Origin: Mycolicibacterium malmesburyense
GTDB taxonomy: Bacteria; Actinomycetota; Actinomycetes; Mycobacteriales; Mycobacteriaceae
Direction of reading: 5' to 3'
DNA length: 64,000 nt
Assembly: GCF_001050015.1 (NCBI RefSeq)
Contig: NZ_CVTB01000233.1
Span: 1-64,000 of the forward strand
Shown here piece after piece: positions 29,734-38,272 of the stretch. Under the pieces are notes generated by a model. The model saw only the letters and a program-made list of their open reading frames with translations. It was not told the origin of the DNA and made no database searches. Both the position numbers and the translations under genes were made by a program. Position 1 is the first letter of the stretch; every line of letters starts with the position of its first letter.

Positions 29734-30459
29734 GTGGAGAAGGTCATCATCACGCTGCGCCGAGCCTCGTTCGACGATGCGTGGTGCTCGCGGATTCGCG
29801 AACAGGTCGTCCCCGAACTGCTCGACCTCGGTTTCCCCGGACTGACGGTGAACGTGCGCGACGGCGTGGTCCGCGACTCCCTGATGACCCTGACGACGCT
29901 GGACCCGCCGGTGGTCGGATTCGTCGGCCTGTGGACCCAGCAGTCCTACGGCGATCCGGTCGCCGGCGCCCTCGCGCGACTTCGGCGCGAGGCCGACGAG
30001 GTGGCGGCCTACCTCGTCACCGAATCGGTCCCGATGGCCCCGCCGCACACCGCGCCGGGGGAGCGGACGGAGGGGTTCGCCAACGTCGCGCTGCTGCGCC
30101 GCCCACCCGAACTCGACGAGTCGACGTGGTTGCGTCGTTGGCACATCGACCACACGCCGGTGGCGATCGAAACCCAGTCGACGTTCGGATACACGCAGAA
30201 CACGGTGGTACGGGCACTGACGCCGGACGCACCGCCGATCTCGGCGATCGTCGAGGAACTGTTCCCATCGGGCGCGCTGTCGAACCTGCACGCGTTCTTC
30301 GACGCTGCCGACGACGATCAGTTGCGCGAGCGCATGGACCGGATGGTGGCGAGCACAGCGGCCTTCGGCGCCAACCGCGACGTCGACACCGTTCCCACCA
30401 GTCGCTACGTGTACCGGACGCCGTTCACCGACAATGTTGCGGCCGAAGGAGTCTCATGA
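29734..30459 (+). CDS. EthD-domain (dimeric ferredoxin-like) protein
   Basis: This 241-residue protein has two ferredoxin-like halves. The second, with ESTWLRRWHIDHTPVAIETQ, fits the EthD pattern. EthD-type proteins act as small oxygenase-like or dehydration enzymes or assist P450 systems. The function here is unknown. The GTG lies six bases after TAAGTT (29722-29727), suggesting a leaderless transcript separate from the SCNase operon. Its stop overlaps the PPOX gene start. Confidence 0.72.
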   Translation: MEKVIITLRRASFDDAWCSRIREQVVPELLDLGFPGLTVNVRDGVVRDSLMTLTTLDPPVVGFVGLWTQQSYGDPVAGALARLRREADEVAAYLVTESVPMAPPHTAPGERTEGFANVALLRRPPELDESTWLRRWHIDHTPVAIETQSTFGYTQNTVVRALTPDAPPISAIVEELFPSGALSNLHAFFDAADDDQLRERMDRMVASTAAFGANRDVDTVPTSRYVYRTPFTDNVAAEGVS

Positions 30460-30899
30460 CAACGCTCGACGATGCGGTCGCGCTGGCCGCGGCCGAGAAC
30501 GGGCTGGCCGTGGTTTCGACCCTTCGCGCCGACGGCACCATCCAGGCCTCGTTGGTCAACGTCGGCAAGCTGCCGCATCCGGATACCGGCGCACCGGTGC
30601 TCGGCTTCGTCACCTACGGCAAGGTCAAGCTGGCCAACCTTCGCGCCCGAACGCAACTGGCGGTGACCTTTCGCGACGGCTGGCAGTGGGCGACCGTCGA
30701 GGGCAATGCCGAGCTCGCCGGCCCCGACGATCCCCAACCGTGGCTCACCGACCCGGACCGCTTGCGACTGCTGCTGCGGGAGGTGTTCGAAGCCGCGGGC
30801 GGAACGCACGACGACTGGGCCGAATATGACAGGGTGATGGTCGAGCAGCGCCGCACCGTCGTGCTCATCGCACCCACCCGGGTCTACAGCAACGGGTAA
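30456..30899 (+). CDS. PPOX-class F420-dependent protein (Rv1875-like)
   Basis: This 147-residue split beta-barrel flavin/F420-binding protein matches Rv1875 in length and wording (LAVVSTLRADGTIQASLVN, FVTYGKVKLANLRA, DGWQWATVEG). Such proteins bind F420 or FMN and reduce small substrates. It is translated from an ATGA overlap with the EthD gene, so the pair probably works together. Confidence 0.88.
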   Translation: MTTLDDAVALAAAENGLAVVSTLRADGTIQASLVNVGKLPHPDTGAPVLGFVTYGKVKLANLRARTQLAVTFRDGWQWATVEGNAELAGPDDPQPWLTDPDRLRLLLREVFEAAGGTHDDWAEYDRVMVEQRRTVVLIAPTRVYSNG

Positions 30900-30915
30900 C
30901 GCATAATCTGCTGCC

Positions 30916-31686
30916 GTGGCTGAAACGACCCTGCGGATCACCGACGAGAACCGCGTCCGCACCCTCACCCTGAACCGACCGGACGTGCTCAATGCGTTCA
31001 ACGAGGAGCTGTATCTCGCCACCGCGACCGCGCTGCGGGACGCGGCCGCCGACGAGGACGTCGCGGTCGTCGTACTGACTGGTGAGGGGCGGGCGTTCAG
31101 CGCGGGTAACGATCTCAACGAAATGCAAAGGCGCATCACCGATCCCGCGTTCAACGAGCAGGGCAGCCACTTCACCACGATGATCGACACGCTCGCCGAA
31201 TTCCCGAAACCGTTGATCTGCGCGGTGAACGGCGTCGGAGTCGGTATCGGCGCAACGATTCTCGGCTATGCCGACCTGGCCTTCATGTCGTCGACGGCGC
31301 GGCTCAAGACCCCATTCACCAGCCTGGGTGTGGCACCCGAGGCAGCTTCGTCCTACCTGTTGCCCCGGCTGATCGGCAGGCAGAACGCCGCCTGGCTGTT
31401 GATGTCCTCGGAGTGGGTGGATGCCGAGGAGGCACAGCGGATGGGCCTGGTGTGGAAGGTGTGCCCACCCGAGGAGTTGCTGGCCGAAACCCGTCGCCAC
31501 GCGGACGTCCTGGCGTCGCGGCCCATCGCGAGCCTGATGGCGGTGAAGCAGACGATGGCTGCGCCCACCCGGGAGGGCATCGCCGCCGCGACGGAGAGGG
31601 AGACCGAGCAGTTCGCGGTGCTGATGGGGGCCGCGGCGAACGCGAGCGCGTTGGCCGACTTCACCGGTAAGCGCGGACCAAAGTGA
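30916..31686 (+). CDS. Enoyl-CoA hydratase/isomerase
   Basis: This 256-residue crotonase-fold enzyme has GEGRAFSAGNDLNEMQ (oxyanion hole and pocket) and PLICAVNGVGVGIGATILGY. The Asp after the first Gly pair and SLGVAPEAASSYLLPRLIG suggest an enoyl-CoA delta-isomerase-like member rather than a canonical hydratase. It acts on fatty acyl-CoA intermediates. CATAAT (30902-30907) lies eight bases before the GTG, giving a probable leaderless message. Confidence 0.9.
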   Translation: MAETTLRITDENRVRTLTLNRPDVLNAFNEELYLATATALRDAAADEDVAVVVLTGEGRAFSAGNDLNEMQRRITDPAFNEQGSHFTTMIDTLAEFPKPLICAVNGVGVGIGATILGYADLAFMSSTARLKTPFTSLGVAPEAASSYLLPRLIGRQNAAWLLMSSEWVDAEEAQRMGLVWKVCPPEELLAETRRHADVLASRPIASLMAVKQTMAAPTREGIAAATERETEQFAVLMGAAANASALADFTGKRGPK

Positions 31687-31693
31687 TGCGGTC

Positions 31694-31891
31694 CTAGCGG
31701 CTCACCGCTCTGGGCGTCGCGTCGTCGGCCTCGCAGTTGGCGGCGATGATCGCCCGCAGGGTGCGTCGGCACCGCCCGCAGTCGCCGCCGGCGCCACAGG
31801 CCTCGGCGATCTGCTTGGACGTCCGCGCGCCCTTGGCCACGCATTCCGTCACATCGTGGCTGGTGATCCCCATGCACAGGCAGACAAACAT
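31694..31891 (-). CDS. bfd: Bacterioferritin-associated ferredoxin (Bfd)
   Basis: This 65-residue [2Fe-2S] protein has the Bfd cysteine pattern FVCLCMG and GGDCGRCRRTLR. Bfd docks on bacterioferritin and donates electrons to release stored iron. It begins ten bases after the stop of the Rv1874-like gene and shares its promoter region, which carries an IdeR-like box. bfrA is divergent from this pair, so storage and mobilisation genes sit back to back. Confidence 0.92.
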   Translation of the reverse strand: MFVCLCMGITSHDVTECVAKGARTSKQIAEACGAGGDCGRCRRTLRAIIAANCEADDATPRAVSR

Positions 31892-31901
31892 CGCGCCCCC
31901 G

Positions 31902-32534
31902 TCAACCCTGCTCGTCGATGCTCATCAAGTGAGCGAACCGACCGATGAAGTGCGTCGGATACGGGCCCATCCCCACGTTGGACATCCACTCCGCGGCGGC
32001 GTCGGGGTGGTCGATCCACTGCCGGGCGGCGGTTTCGTCCTCGATTTCCTGGAGGATCATGACTTCGTGCCCGTCGTCGAAGGCGCGGTAAACCCAGATC
32101 TTGCGCACGCCGCCGCGTTTGAAGCGTTCGATACCGTCGTGGATCTTGACCATCAGCGCCGACACGTTCTCGACAGCCGACATGACGCCCACGATCACGC
32201 GGCCGACGTGATCGGCGGGGGTGGGCGGGTAGAGGTCGACTTTCTCGACGACTTCGCCACCGAAGATCGGCGGGATGTCATCGACGCCGGCGACGTTGAA
32301 CCATTCGAAGACTGCCGGCGAGCGCAAGACCTCTTGAATTGACCGGGCATTGCGAATACCAATTGTCACCAGGACCCGATTCGGCTCCCAGATCGACTCA
32401 TAAAGGACGAGATGGTGGGCGCCGATCGATTGCAAATTGTCGCGGCGCTTTTTGAGCCACTTCCACATTCGCTCGACGTCGGCGACGCGAAAGTCGCACG
32501 CCAGAATCAATGAGTGCAGATCGTACTGACTCAT
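31902..32534 (-). CDS. Conserved hypothetical protein (Rv1874-like), 210 aa
   Basis: The protein appears to hold two ferredoxin-like alpha/beta halves: CDFRVADVERMWKWLKKRRDN in the first, and AVENVSALMVKIHDGIERFK in the second. No catalytic motif was recognised. Its position beside bfrA and its size recall Rv1874. The start at 32534 is preceded by AGGA. With bfd it forms a minus-strand pair, so a role in iron metabolism is likely but unproven. Confidence 0.78.
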   Translation of the reverse strand: MSQYDLHSLILACDFRVADVERMWKWLKKRRDNLQSIGAHHLVLYESIWEPNRVLVTIGIRNARSIQEVLRSPAVFEWFNVAGVDDIPPIFGGEVVEKVDLYPPTPADHVGRVIVGVMSAVENVSALMVKIHDGIERFKRGGVRKIWVYRAFDDGHEVMILQEIEDETAARQWIDHPDAAAEWMSNVGMGPYPTHFIGRFAHLMSIDEQG

Positions 32535-32570
32535 CGATTCGTCCTGCCTTCCTTGCGCCCTCGTCAATGG

Positions 32571-32589
32571 TTAGCGCAGTCTAACCTTA
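32571..32589. promoter_or_regulatory. IdeR-like iron box between the bfd operon and bfrA
   Basis: TTAGCGCAGTCTAACCTTA agrees with the IdeR consensus TTAGGTTAGGCTAACCTAA at 14 of 19 positions. The adjoining TTAGCCTAGG (32591-32600) may hold another half-site. IdeR represses siderophore genes and activates bfrA in M. tuberculosis, so this is a plausible shared control site for both divergent units. Confidence 0.5.
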
Positions 32590-32775
32590 CTTAGCCTAGG
32601 CAGTCCAGACTAGGTCCCGGATCTGCGCCTCGAGGCGCGGGAGCTGTTGTCAATTCGGTCGAAAACGCGCCTCGCGCAAGGTTTAAAGCGAGCTTCCCAG
32701 GCGTAACTGCACTAGCGTGGATGGTGCACGACCGACATCGAAGCTTGACCAGCCCTCAAGTGCCTAGGAGCGACC

Positions 32776-33261
32776 ATGCAAGGCGATCCTGACGTCCTGA
32801 AACTGCTCAATGAGCAATTAACGAGCGAACTCACGGCCATTAACCAATATTTCCTGCATTCGAAGATGCAGGCAAATTGGGGATTCACCGAACTCGCCGA
32901 ATACACGCGCAAAGAGTCGTTCGAAGAAATGAATCACGCGGAGGATCTGACCAACCGCATTCTGCTTCTCGACGGGCTGCCGAATTACCAGCGCCTGTTC
33001 TCGTTGCGCATCGGCCAGACCCTGCGTGAGCAGTTCGAGGCCGACCTCGCGATCGAGTACGAGGTGCTCGAGCGGCTGCGCCCGGGCATCATCATGTGTC
33101 GCGAAAAGGGCGACGCCACGTCGGCCACGCTGCTCGAGAAGATCCTCGACAACGAGGAAGACCACATCGACTACCTCGAGACCCAGCTGCAATTGATGGA
33201 CAAGCTGGGCGAGGAGCTGTACTCGGCCCAGTGCGTGTCGCGCCCGCCGACCTCGCTGTAG
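32776..33261 (+). CDS. bfrA: Haem-containing bacterioferritin BfrA
   Basis: This 161-residue subunit forms the 24-mer iron-storage shell. Ferroxidase-centre residues are in place (Glu18, Glu51 and His54 in EEMNHAE, and further Glu/His in DNEEDHIDYLE). Met52 is the haem ligand, which distinguishes BfrA from BfrB. AGGAG precedes the ATG. TAGCGT at 32713-32718 may be its -10. Rv1876 is the M. tuberculosis orthologue. Confidence 0.96.
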   Translation: MQGDPDVLKLLNEQLTSELTAINQYFLHSKMQANWGFTELAEYTRKESFEEMNHAEDLTNRILLLDGLPNYQRLFSLRIGQTLREQFEADLAIEYEVLERLRPGIIMCREKGDATSATLLEKILDNEEDHIDYLETQLQLMDKLGEELYSAQCVSRPPTSL

Positions 33262-33275
33262 CGCTTCTCCCATCT

Positions 33276-33341
33276 CCCGCGAGCGTGCGTGTTTGACCAC
33301 GACACGCCGCACTTGGGCAGCGTTTTGTGCACGCTCACGGG
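33276..33341. repeat. Intergenic palindromic element after bfrA
   Basis: CCCGCGAGCGTGC (33276-33288) and GCACGCTCACGGG (33329-33341) are inverted copies with one mismatch, separated by 40 bases. It can act as the bfrA terminator. It also looks like a dispersed palindromic intergenic element, which only a genome-wide count can show. Confidence 0.5.
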
Positions 33342-33418
33342 GGCAACCCTCTTCCGGTGCGTAACTTTCATAGCCTGGCTAACGATATGGCTGAGGGGTT
33401 GCGTATCGGAAGGGACTT

Positions 33419-35470
33419 ATGACGAGTCAGGCCACAACGGCGGTTGCCGATCCCGAGGTCGGCGGCACGGAGATCGGCTCGCGACGCCGCAACGCGGTTT
33501 TCATCGCGGTGCTGCTCGGGATGCTGCTCGCCGCGCTGGACCAGACCATCGTGGCGACCGCGTTGCCGACGGTCGTCGCCGACCTGGGCGGGGCGGGCCA
33601 CCAGTCGTGGGTGGTGACCAGTTATCTCCTGGCCTCCACCATCGTCACGGCGATCGTCGGAAAGCTGGGCGACCTGTTCGGCCGCAAGACCGTGTTCGGC
33701 GTCGCCGTACTGTTCTTCCTGGCCGGCTCCGTACTGTGCGGTATCGCCGGGTCGATGACGATGCTCGTGGCGTCGCGGGCGCTGCAGGGTGTCGGCGGCG
33801 GCGCGATCATGGTCACCGCGATGGCGCTGATCGGCGAGGTCATCCCGCTGCGCGACCGCGGTCGCTATCAGGGCGCCCTGGGCGCGGTGTTCGGCGTCAC
33901 CACGGTGATCGGGCCATTGCTCGGCGGGTTCTTCACCGACCACCTGACCTGGCGGTGGGCGTTCTGGATCAATGTGCCCGTTGCGTTGGTCGTGCTGGCC
34001 GTCGCCGCGGTGGCGATCCCGCCCCTGACCAAATCCGGCAAGGCGGTCATCGACTACGCGGGCATCGTGTTCGTCGGCCTCGGCGCGTCCGGCCTCACGC
34101 TGGCGACGAGCTGGGGTGGCAGCACGTATCCCTGGTCGTCGCCCACGATCATCGGTTTGTTCGCCGCCTCGTTCGCGGCGTTGGCGATCTTCGTATGGGT
34201 GGAACTTCATGCCGCCGAGCCGATCCTGCCCATCCGGTTGTTCGCCAGCCCCGTTTTCACCGTGTGCTGCATCCTCGGGTTCATCGTGGGGTTCGCGATG
34301 CTGGGGGCCTTGACGTTCCTGCCGACCTTCATGCAGTTCGTCAACGGTGTGTCGGCGACGACGTCGGGCTTGCGGACGCTGCCGATGGTTGCGGGCATGC
34401 TGATCACCTCCGTCGGCAGCGGCCAGATCGTCGGGCGCACCGGCAGATACCGGATCTTCCCGATCGCGGGCACCGCGACGATGGCGGTGGCGTTCCTGTT
34501 GCTGGCCGGCATGGACGCTACGACGCCGACCTGGCAGCAGTCGCTGTACCTGTTCATCCTCGGCACCGGCATCGGCCTGTGCATGCAGGTGCTCGTGCTG
34601 GTCGTGCAGAACACCTCGAGCTTCACCGATCTCGGCGTGGCCACCTCGGGGGTCACCTTCTTCCGCACCATCGGAAGCTCCTTCGGCGCAGCGATTTTCG
34701 GCAGCCTGTTCGCCAACTTCCTGGCGAGCCGGATCGGGCCGGCGCTGGCCGCGAGCGGCGCACCGCCGCGCGCGGCAGAATCGCCGCAGGCGCTGCACAT
34801 GCTGAGTCCGGAAATGGCCGCGCCGCTCGTCGACGCGTACGCCGATTCGCTGGGGCGGGTGTTCCTGTGCGCGGTGCCGGTGGCCGTGGTCGGTTTCGTC
34901 GTGTCGCTGTTCCTCAAAGAGGTGCAGCTGCGAGAGGTGGAGACGGTGTCGGCGTCCGACCTGGGGGAGGGCTTCGGGATGCCGAGCACCGAATCTCCCG
35001 AGAAAATCCTCGAAGTCGCGGTCGGCCGGCTGTTCCGCGACTCACCGGAGATCCGGCTGCGCAGCCTGGCCCAGGAACCCGGATGCGATCTCGATGTCAG
35101 CCAGATGTGGGCGCTGCTGCAGATCTACCGGCAGAACCAGGTGTTCGGATCGGCGACGCTGACCGACATCTCCGAACGCCTCCGTGTGCCGTACGAGATC
35201 ATCGAGCCGACGTTCGACGATCTGGTCCGACGCGGGCTGGCGCTTCGTACCGACGAGCGGCTCTGGCTGACCCAGAAGGGAATCCGACAGGTCGACGCCA
35301 TCTCCACGGCGATCGTGGGACGCATCGTCGAGAAGCTGGCCACCTCCCCGTCCTTCGAAGGGCGCCCGGACCGGTTCCAGGTCGAGGCCGCGCTGGAACG
35401 CATCGCACACCGGATGCTGCTGCAACGCGATTGGACCGAGGACCGAGCCCAGCTCGCCACCGCCGGCTGA
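33419..35470 (+). CDS. DHA2-type MFS exporter with cytosolic wing domain (Rv1877-like)
   Basis: This 683-residue protein has about 14 membrane helices over residues 25-500. MFS motifs are LDQTIVATALPTVVADL, LGDLFGRKTVF and RALQGVGGGAIM. A C-terminal soluble part (about 515-683) has the winged-helix-like stretch DISERLRVPYEIIEPTFDDL and RLWLTQKG. Rv1877 has nearly the same length. It probably exports drugs or lipids using the proton gradient. The role of the tail is unknown. AAGGGA precedes the ATG. Confidence 0.9.
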   Translation: MTSQATTAVADPEVGGTEIGSRRRNAVFIAVLLGMLLAALDQTIVATALPTVVADLGGAGHQSWVVTSYLLASTIVTAIVGKLGDLFGRKTVFGVAVLFFLAGSVLCGIAGSMTMLVASRALQGVGGGAIMVTAMALIGEVIPLRDRGRYQGALGAVFGVTTVIGPLLGGFFTDHLTWRWAFWINVPVALVVLAVAAVAIPPLTKSGKAVIDYAGIVFVGLGASGLTLATSWGGSTYPWSSPTIIGLFAASFAALAIFVWVELHAAEPILPIRLFASPVFTVCCILGFIVGFAMLGALTFLPTFMQFVNGVSATTSGLRTLPMVAGMLITSVGSGQIVGRTGRYRIFPIAGTATMAVAFLLLAGMDATTPTWQQSLYLFILGTGIGLCMQVLVLVVQNTSSFTDLGVATSGVTFFRTIGSSFGAAIFGSLFANFLASRIGPALAASGAPPRAAESPQALHMLSPEMAAPLVDAYADSLGRVFLCAVPVAVVGFVVSLFLKEVQLREVETVSASDLGEGFGMPSTESPEKILEVAVGRLFRDSPEIRLRSLAQEPGCDLDVSQMWALLQIYRQNQVFGSATLTDISERLRVPYEIIEPTFDDLVRRGLALRTDERLWLTQKGIRQVDAISTAIVGRIVEKLATSPSFEGRPDRFQVEAALERIAHRMLLQRDWTEDRAQLATAG

Positions 35471-35478
35471 CCTGAAAC

Positions 35479-35492
35479 TAGAACGCGTTCCA
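35479..35492. promoter_or_regulatory. KstR-type operator upstream of the AhpD-like gene
   Basis: TAGAACGCGTTCCA matches TnnAACnnGTTnnA at all fixed positions. It overlaps the -35 (TTCCAA at 35488-35493), which is 17 bases from the -10 TACGAT (35511-35516). Repression by occlusion is the expected mechanism. Confidence 0.65.
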
Positions 35493-35522
35493 ATTCGGCG
35501 CGGGCGGGCGTACGATGCCGCC

Positions 35523-36005
35523 ATGAGTCGAATTGGGGACTTCGCCGACGACGACGCCGCTGCCTGGGTGACGAAGTCGCCGGATATCGGTATCGCGATG
35601 GCCGGCTTCACCAATGCGGTCTACACCAAGAACCGGTTGCCGATGCGGGTCCGCGAACTGGCGCGGATGGTCATCGCGTTGGACAACGAATGCGTGGTGT
35701 GCCAGAACACCCGCGACTCCGAGGGTCTCGCCGCCGGCGTCGACGAGGATCTCTACGACCACGCGGCCGAGTGGCGGACGTGGCCCGGCTACAGCGAGCA
35801 GGAGCGGATCGCGGCCGAGTTCGCCGAACGCTTCGCCAGTGATCACACCGGCCTGCGCGACGACGAGGACTTCTGGCAGCGGTGCCAAGAGCACTTCTCC
35901 GAAGAACTGCTCACCGATCTCGCGCTGTCGTGCGCGATGTGGTTGGGCATGGGCCGCATGCTGCGCACGCTCGACATCGGCCAGAGCTGCAAGATCACGC
36001 TGTAA
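35523..36005 (+). CDS. AhpD/carboxymuconolactone-decarboxylase-like protein
   Basis: This 160-residue helical protein has the redox-active CxxC of AhpD-like proteins (ECVVCQNTRD) within RVRELARMVIALDNECVVC. Such proteins reduce peroxides through lipoate partners or decarboxylate lactones. The ATG is six bases after the -10, so the message is probably leaderless. A KstR-type operator covers the promoter, linking it to sterol metabolism. It precedes glnA3. Confidence 0.88.
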   Translation: MSRIGDFADDDAAAWVTKSPDIGIAMAGFTNAVYTKNRLPMRVRELARMVIALDNECVVCQNTRDSEGLAAGVDEDLYDHAAEWRTWPGYSEQERIAAEFAERFASDHTGLRDDEDFWQRCQEHFSEELLTDLALSCAMWLGMGRMLRTLDIGQSCKITL

Positions 36006-36025
36006 CTCGCCGCGAGGCGCGCACA

Positions 36026-37396
36026 ATGGCTGTGGTGAGATCGACAACAGCCAAACCGCTCGCGGCGGCGGCGATCGCCCAGCTCGAGGCCGACGGGGTG
36101 GCGACCCTCATCGGGACGATCGTCAACGCGGCCGGCCTCACGCTCGCCAAGACCGTCCCGCTGCGCCGCATGGGTTCCTTCGCCGACCCCGGCCTCGGGG
36201 CCAGCCCGGTGTGGCACGTCTTCGCCATCGACCAGAGCGGCATCGTCTTCGGCGACGAGATCGGCGTGGTGGGGGATCAGCGGATCCGCATCGACCTCGG
36301 CGCATTGCGGATCCTCGGCGACGGATTGGCCTGGGCGCCAGGCAATTTCTTCAACCAGGACGGCACCCCCGACGCCTACTGCAGTCGCGGCGCGCTCGGA
36401 CGTCTCGCCGATCGGTTGTCCGAGGCGGGGATCAGCACCGTCGTGGGCCACGAGATGGAATTCGTGCTCGTGGGTCCCGACGGCAGCCGGTTGCCGTCGC
36501 ACCTCTGGGCCCAGTACGGCCTGGCGGGAGTGCTTGAGTACGAGGGCTTCGTGCGCGACGTAACGAATGCGGCGACCGCATCGGGCGTCGCCATCGAGCA
36601 GTTCCATCCCGAGTACGGCGTGAACCAATTCGAGATCTCGCTGGCCGCCTTGCCGCCGGTCGCCGCCGCCGATGCGCTGGTGCTGATGCGGATCATCATC
36701 GGCCGAGTCGCGCGGCGTTACGGGATGCGCGTGAGCCTGTCGCCGGTGCCGTTCGCGGGCGAGGTCGGATCGGGTTCGCACCAACACTTCTCGATGAAGC
36801 GTGATGACGTTCCGCTGTTCTCGGACGGAGACGGTGTCAACGGCCTCACGATCGAGGGGGAGTCGGCGGTGGCCGGACTGCTCGCCGGGTTGCCGGACGC
36901 TCAGGGGGTGCTCGCCGGTTCTGTGCTGTCCGGTCAACGCATGCGACCCGGGCACTGGTCGGGCGCGACGGTGTGCTGGGGCACCGAGAACCGCGAAGCC
37001 GCAGTGCGTTTCCTGATCGGCGGTGTCAGCAATCCGGCGGGCGCCAACGTCGAGGTCAAGGTCATCGACCCGTCAGCAAATCCCTATCTGGCGACGGCGA
37101 CGATCCTCGGCCTCGCGCTCGACGGAATCGAGCGCAAGTTGACACTCCCGCCGGAGACGACCGTCGACCCCGCGACGCTGACCGACGAGCAACGCCGGCG
37201 CGCCGGCATCGTGGCGATGGCCGACAACCAGGCCGAGGCGGTGGATGCGCTCGATCGTTCCCCACTGCTGCGCCGAATCCTCGGCGACGCGGTCGTCGAC
37301 TCCGTCGTCGCGGTGCGCCGCTACGAGCAGAAGAACTTCGGTGACCTCAGTGCGGAGGAGGCTGCGGAGAAGTTCCGGCTGGCCTGGAGCGTCTGA
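36026..37396 (+). CDS. glnA3: Glutamine-synthetase-like ligase GlnA3
   Basis: This 456-residue protein has the glutamine-synthetase catalytic fold: VVGHEMEFVL, EYGVNQFEISL (metal Glu), GSGSHQHFSM and SNPAGANVEVK. GlnA3 of M. tuberculosis (Rv1878) is not the main ammonia-assimilating enzyme. In Streptomyces GlnA3 glutamylates polyamines, so ATP-dependent gamma-glutamylation of an amine is a reasonable guess. GAGG lies eight bases before the ATG. Confidence 0.92.
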   Translation: MAVVRSTTAKPLAAAAIAQLEADGVATLIGTIVNAAGLTLAKTVPLRRMGSFADPGLGASPVWHVFAIDQSGIVFGDEIGVVGDQRIRIDLGALRILGDGLAWAPGNFFNQDGTPDAYCSRGALGRLADRLSEAGISTVVGHEMEFVLVGPDGSRLPSHLWAQYGLAGVLEYEGFVRDVTNAATASGVAIEQFHPEYGVNQFEISLAALPPVAAADALVLMRIIIGRVARRYGMRVSLSPVPFAGEVGSGSHQHFSMKRDDVPLFSDGDGVNGLTIEGESAVAGLLAGLPDAQGVLAGSVLSGQRMRPGHWSGATVCWGTENREAAVRFLIGGVSNPAGANVEVKVIDPSANPYLATATILGLALDGIERKLTLPPETTVDPATLTDEQRRRAGIVAMADNQAEAVDALDRSPLLRRILGDAVVDSVVAVRRYEQKNFGDLSAEEAAEKFRLAWSV

Positions 37397-37473
37397 GTTC
37401 TGCGCTGCGCGAGTAGTCATTTCATGCAGTTGATCGATCAGCACGCGCACGGCACCGCCCGGGGCTAGACGGT

Positions 37474-38166
37474 CTAGGTTGATCCCGAATCGGACGTCGT
37501 CGGGATTTCTCCGTAGCCATCCCCGCCGGCGGTGGAGTTGCCGCCTTCGACACGTCCGATGACCAGCACGGGAACCGAGCAATGCTCGACGAGATGGGCG
37601 GAGACACTTCCGAGGAGATATGTCGACAGGCCGCGGCCACGTCGACCGACGACCACCACGTCCATGTCCTGCTGTTCGGCGAATTGGCGAAGGGTAGGAC
37701 CGGGAGGGCCCGCCAACACCTCGGTATGCACCGCGCCGGGACCGTCGAGCCGGGCCGCGAGCGCCGCCAACCACGCAGCGGCGGCATCGATGTCGGCGCG
37801 GGAATCCTCTTCGGTTGCCTCGAAGTGCACAACAGCGGCGAGCACGAGCATGCTCGCCCATGGCCCGAAGAGTCGGACGGCTTCCGACAGCGCGCGTTCC
37901 GAAGAGGTGGATCCGTCGAGCCCGATCAAGACACGGGGCCCGGCGACTTCGGCGACGCGACCCGGCGGTGCGCCCCTGGCCCCGACGGCAGCCAGGTCAG
38001 GACGGCGCTGCACGCGTTCGGCGGCGATGGGCACGAAGAGCGGACCGAGAGGTAGTGCGACCAAGATCCATAGAGGGTCGAATCCACGTCGAGCCATCCA
38101 CAGACCCGACCCGAGGCCGGCCAGAACCCACACGACAACCAGCACCACGATCGTTGTGGAACTCAC
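37474..38166 (-). CDS. Membrane-anchored universal stress protein
   Basis: This 230-residue protein begins with two hydrophobic segments (TTIVVLVVVWVLAGLGSGLW and PLWILVALPLGPLFVPIA), then one USP domain from about residue 75. The ATP-binding signature G-x2-G-x9-G-S is present as GRRGRGLSTYLLGSVS, so this is an ATP-binding USP. Membrane-tethered single USPs are uncommon. It is convergent with glnA3. The last 25 residues are Gly/Ser/Thr-rich. Confidence 0.85.
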   Translation of the reverse strand: MSSTTIVVLVVVWVLAGLGSGLWMARRGFDPLWILVALPLGPLFVPIAAERVQRRPDLAAVGARGAPPGRVAEVAGPRVLIGLDGSTSSERALSEAVRLFGPWASMLVLAAVVHFEATEEDSRADIDAAAAWLAALAARLDGPGAVHTEVLAGPPGPTLRQFAEQQDMDVVVVGRRGRGLSTYLLGSVSAHLVEHCSVPVLVIGRVEGGNSTAGGDGYGEIPTTSDSGST

Positions 38167-38272
38167 CTCGTCGACTCTGACACAAGGCGGTTGATCCCGA
38201 AAGGGTCGTCGAGATCAGGCGACCGGGGACCGTTCGGTCGCGGATGGATGGTTGACGGAGGAAGCCGTCGCC

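Noticed and set aside
33368..34798. 476-codon antisense frame under the MFS gene
   Set aside because: Arg/His/Gln-rich shadow with no conserved motif. The MFS protein on the plus strand is certain.
37397..37473. TTGATCGATCAG palindrome between glnA3 and the USP gene as an operator
   Set aside because: The genes converge here, so no promoter is expected. It may contribute to termination, but there is no strong stem.
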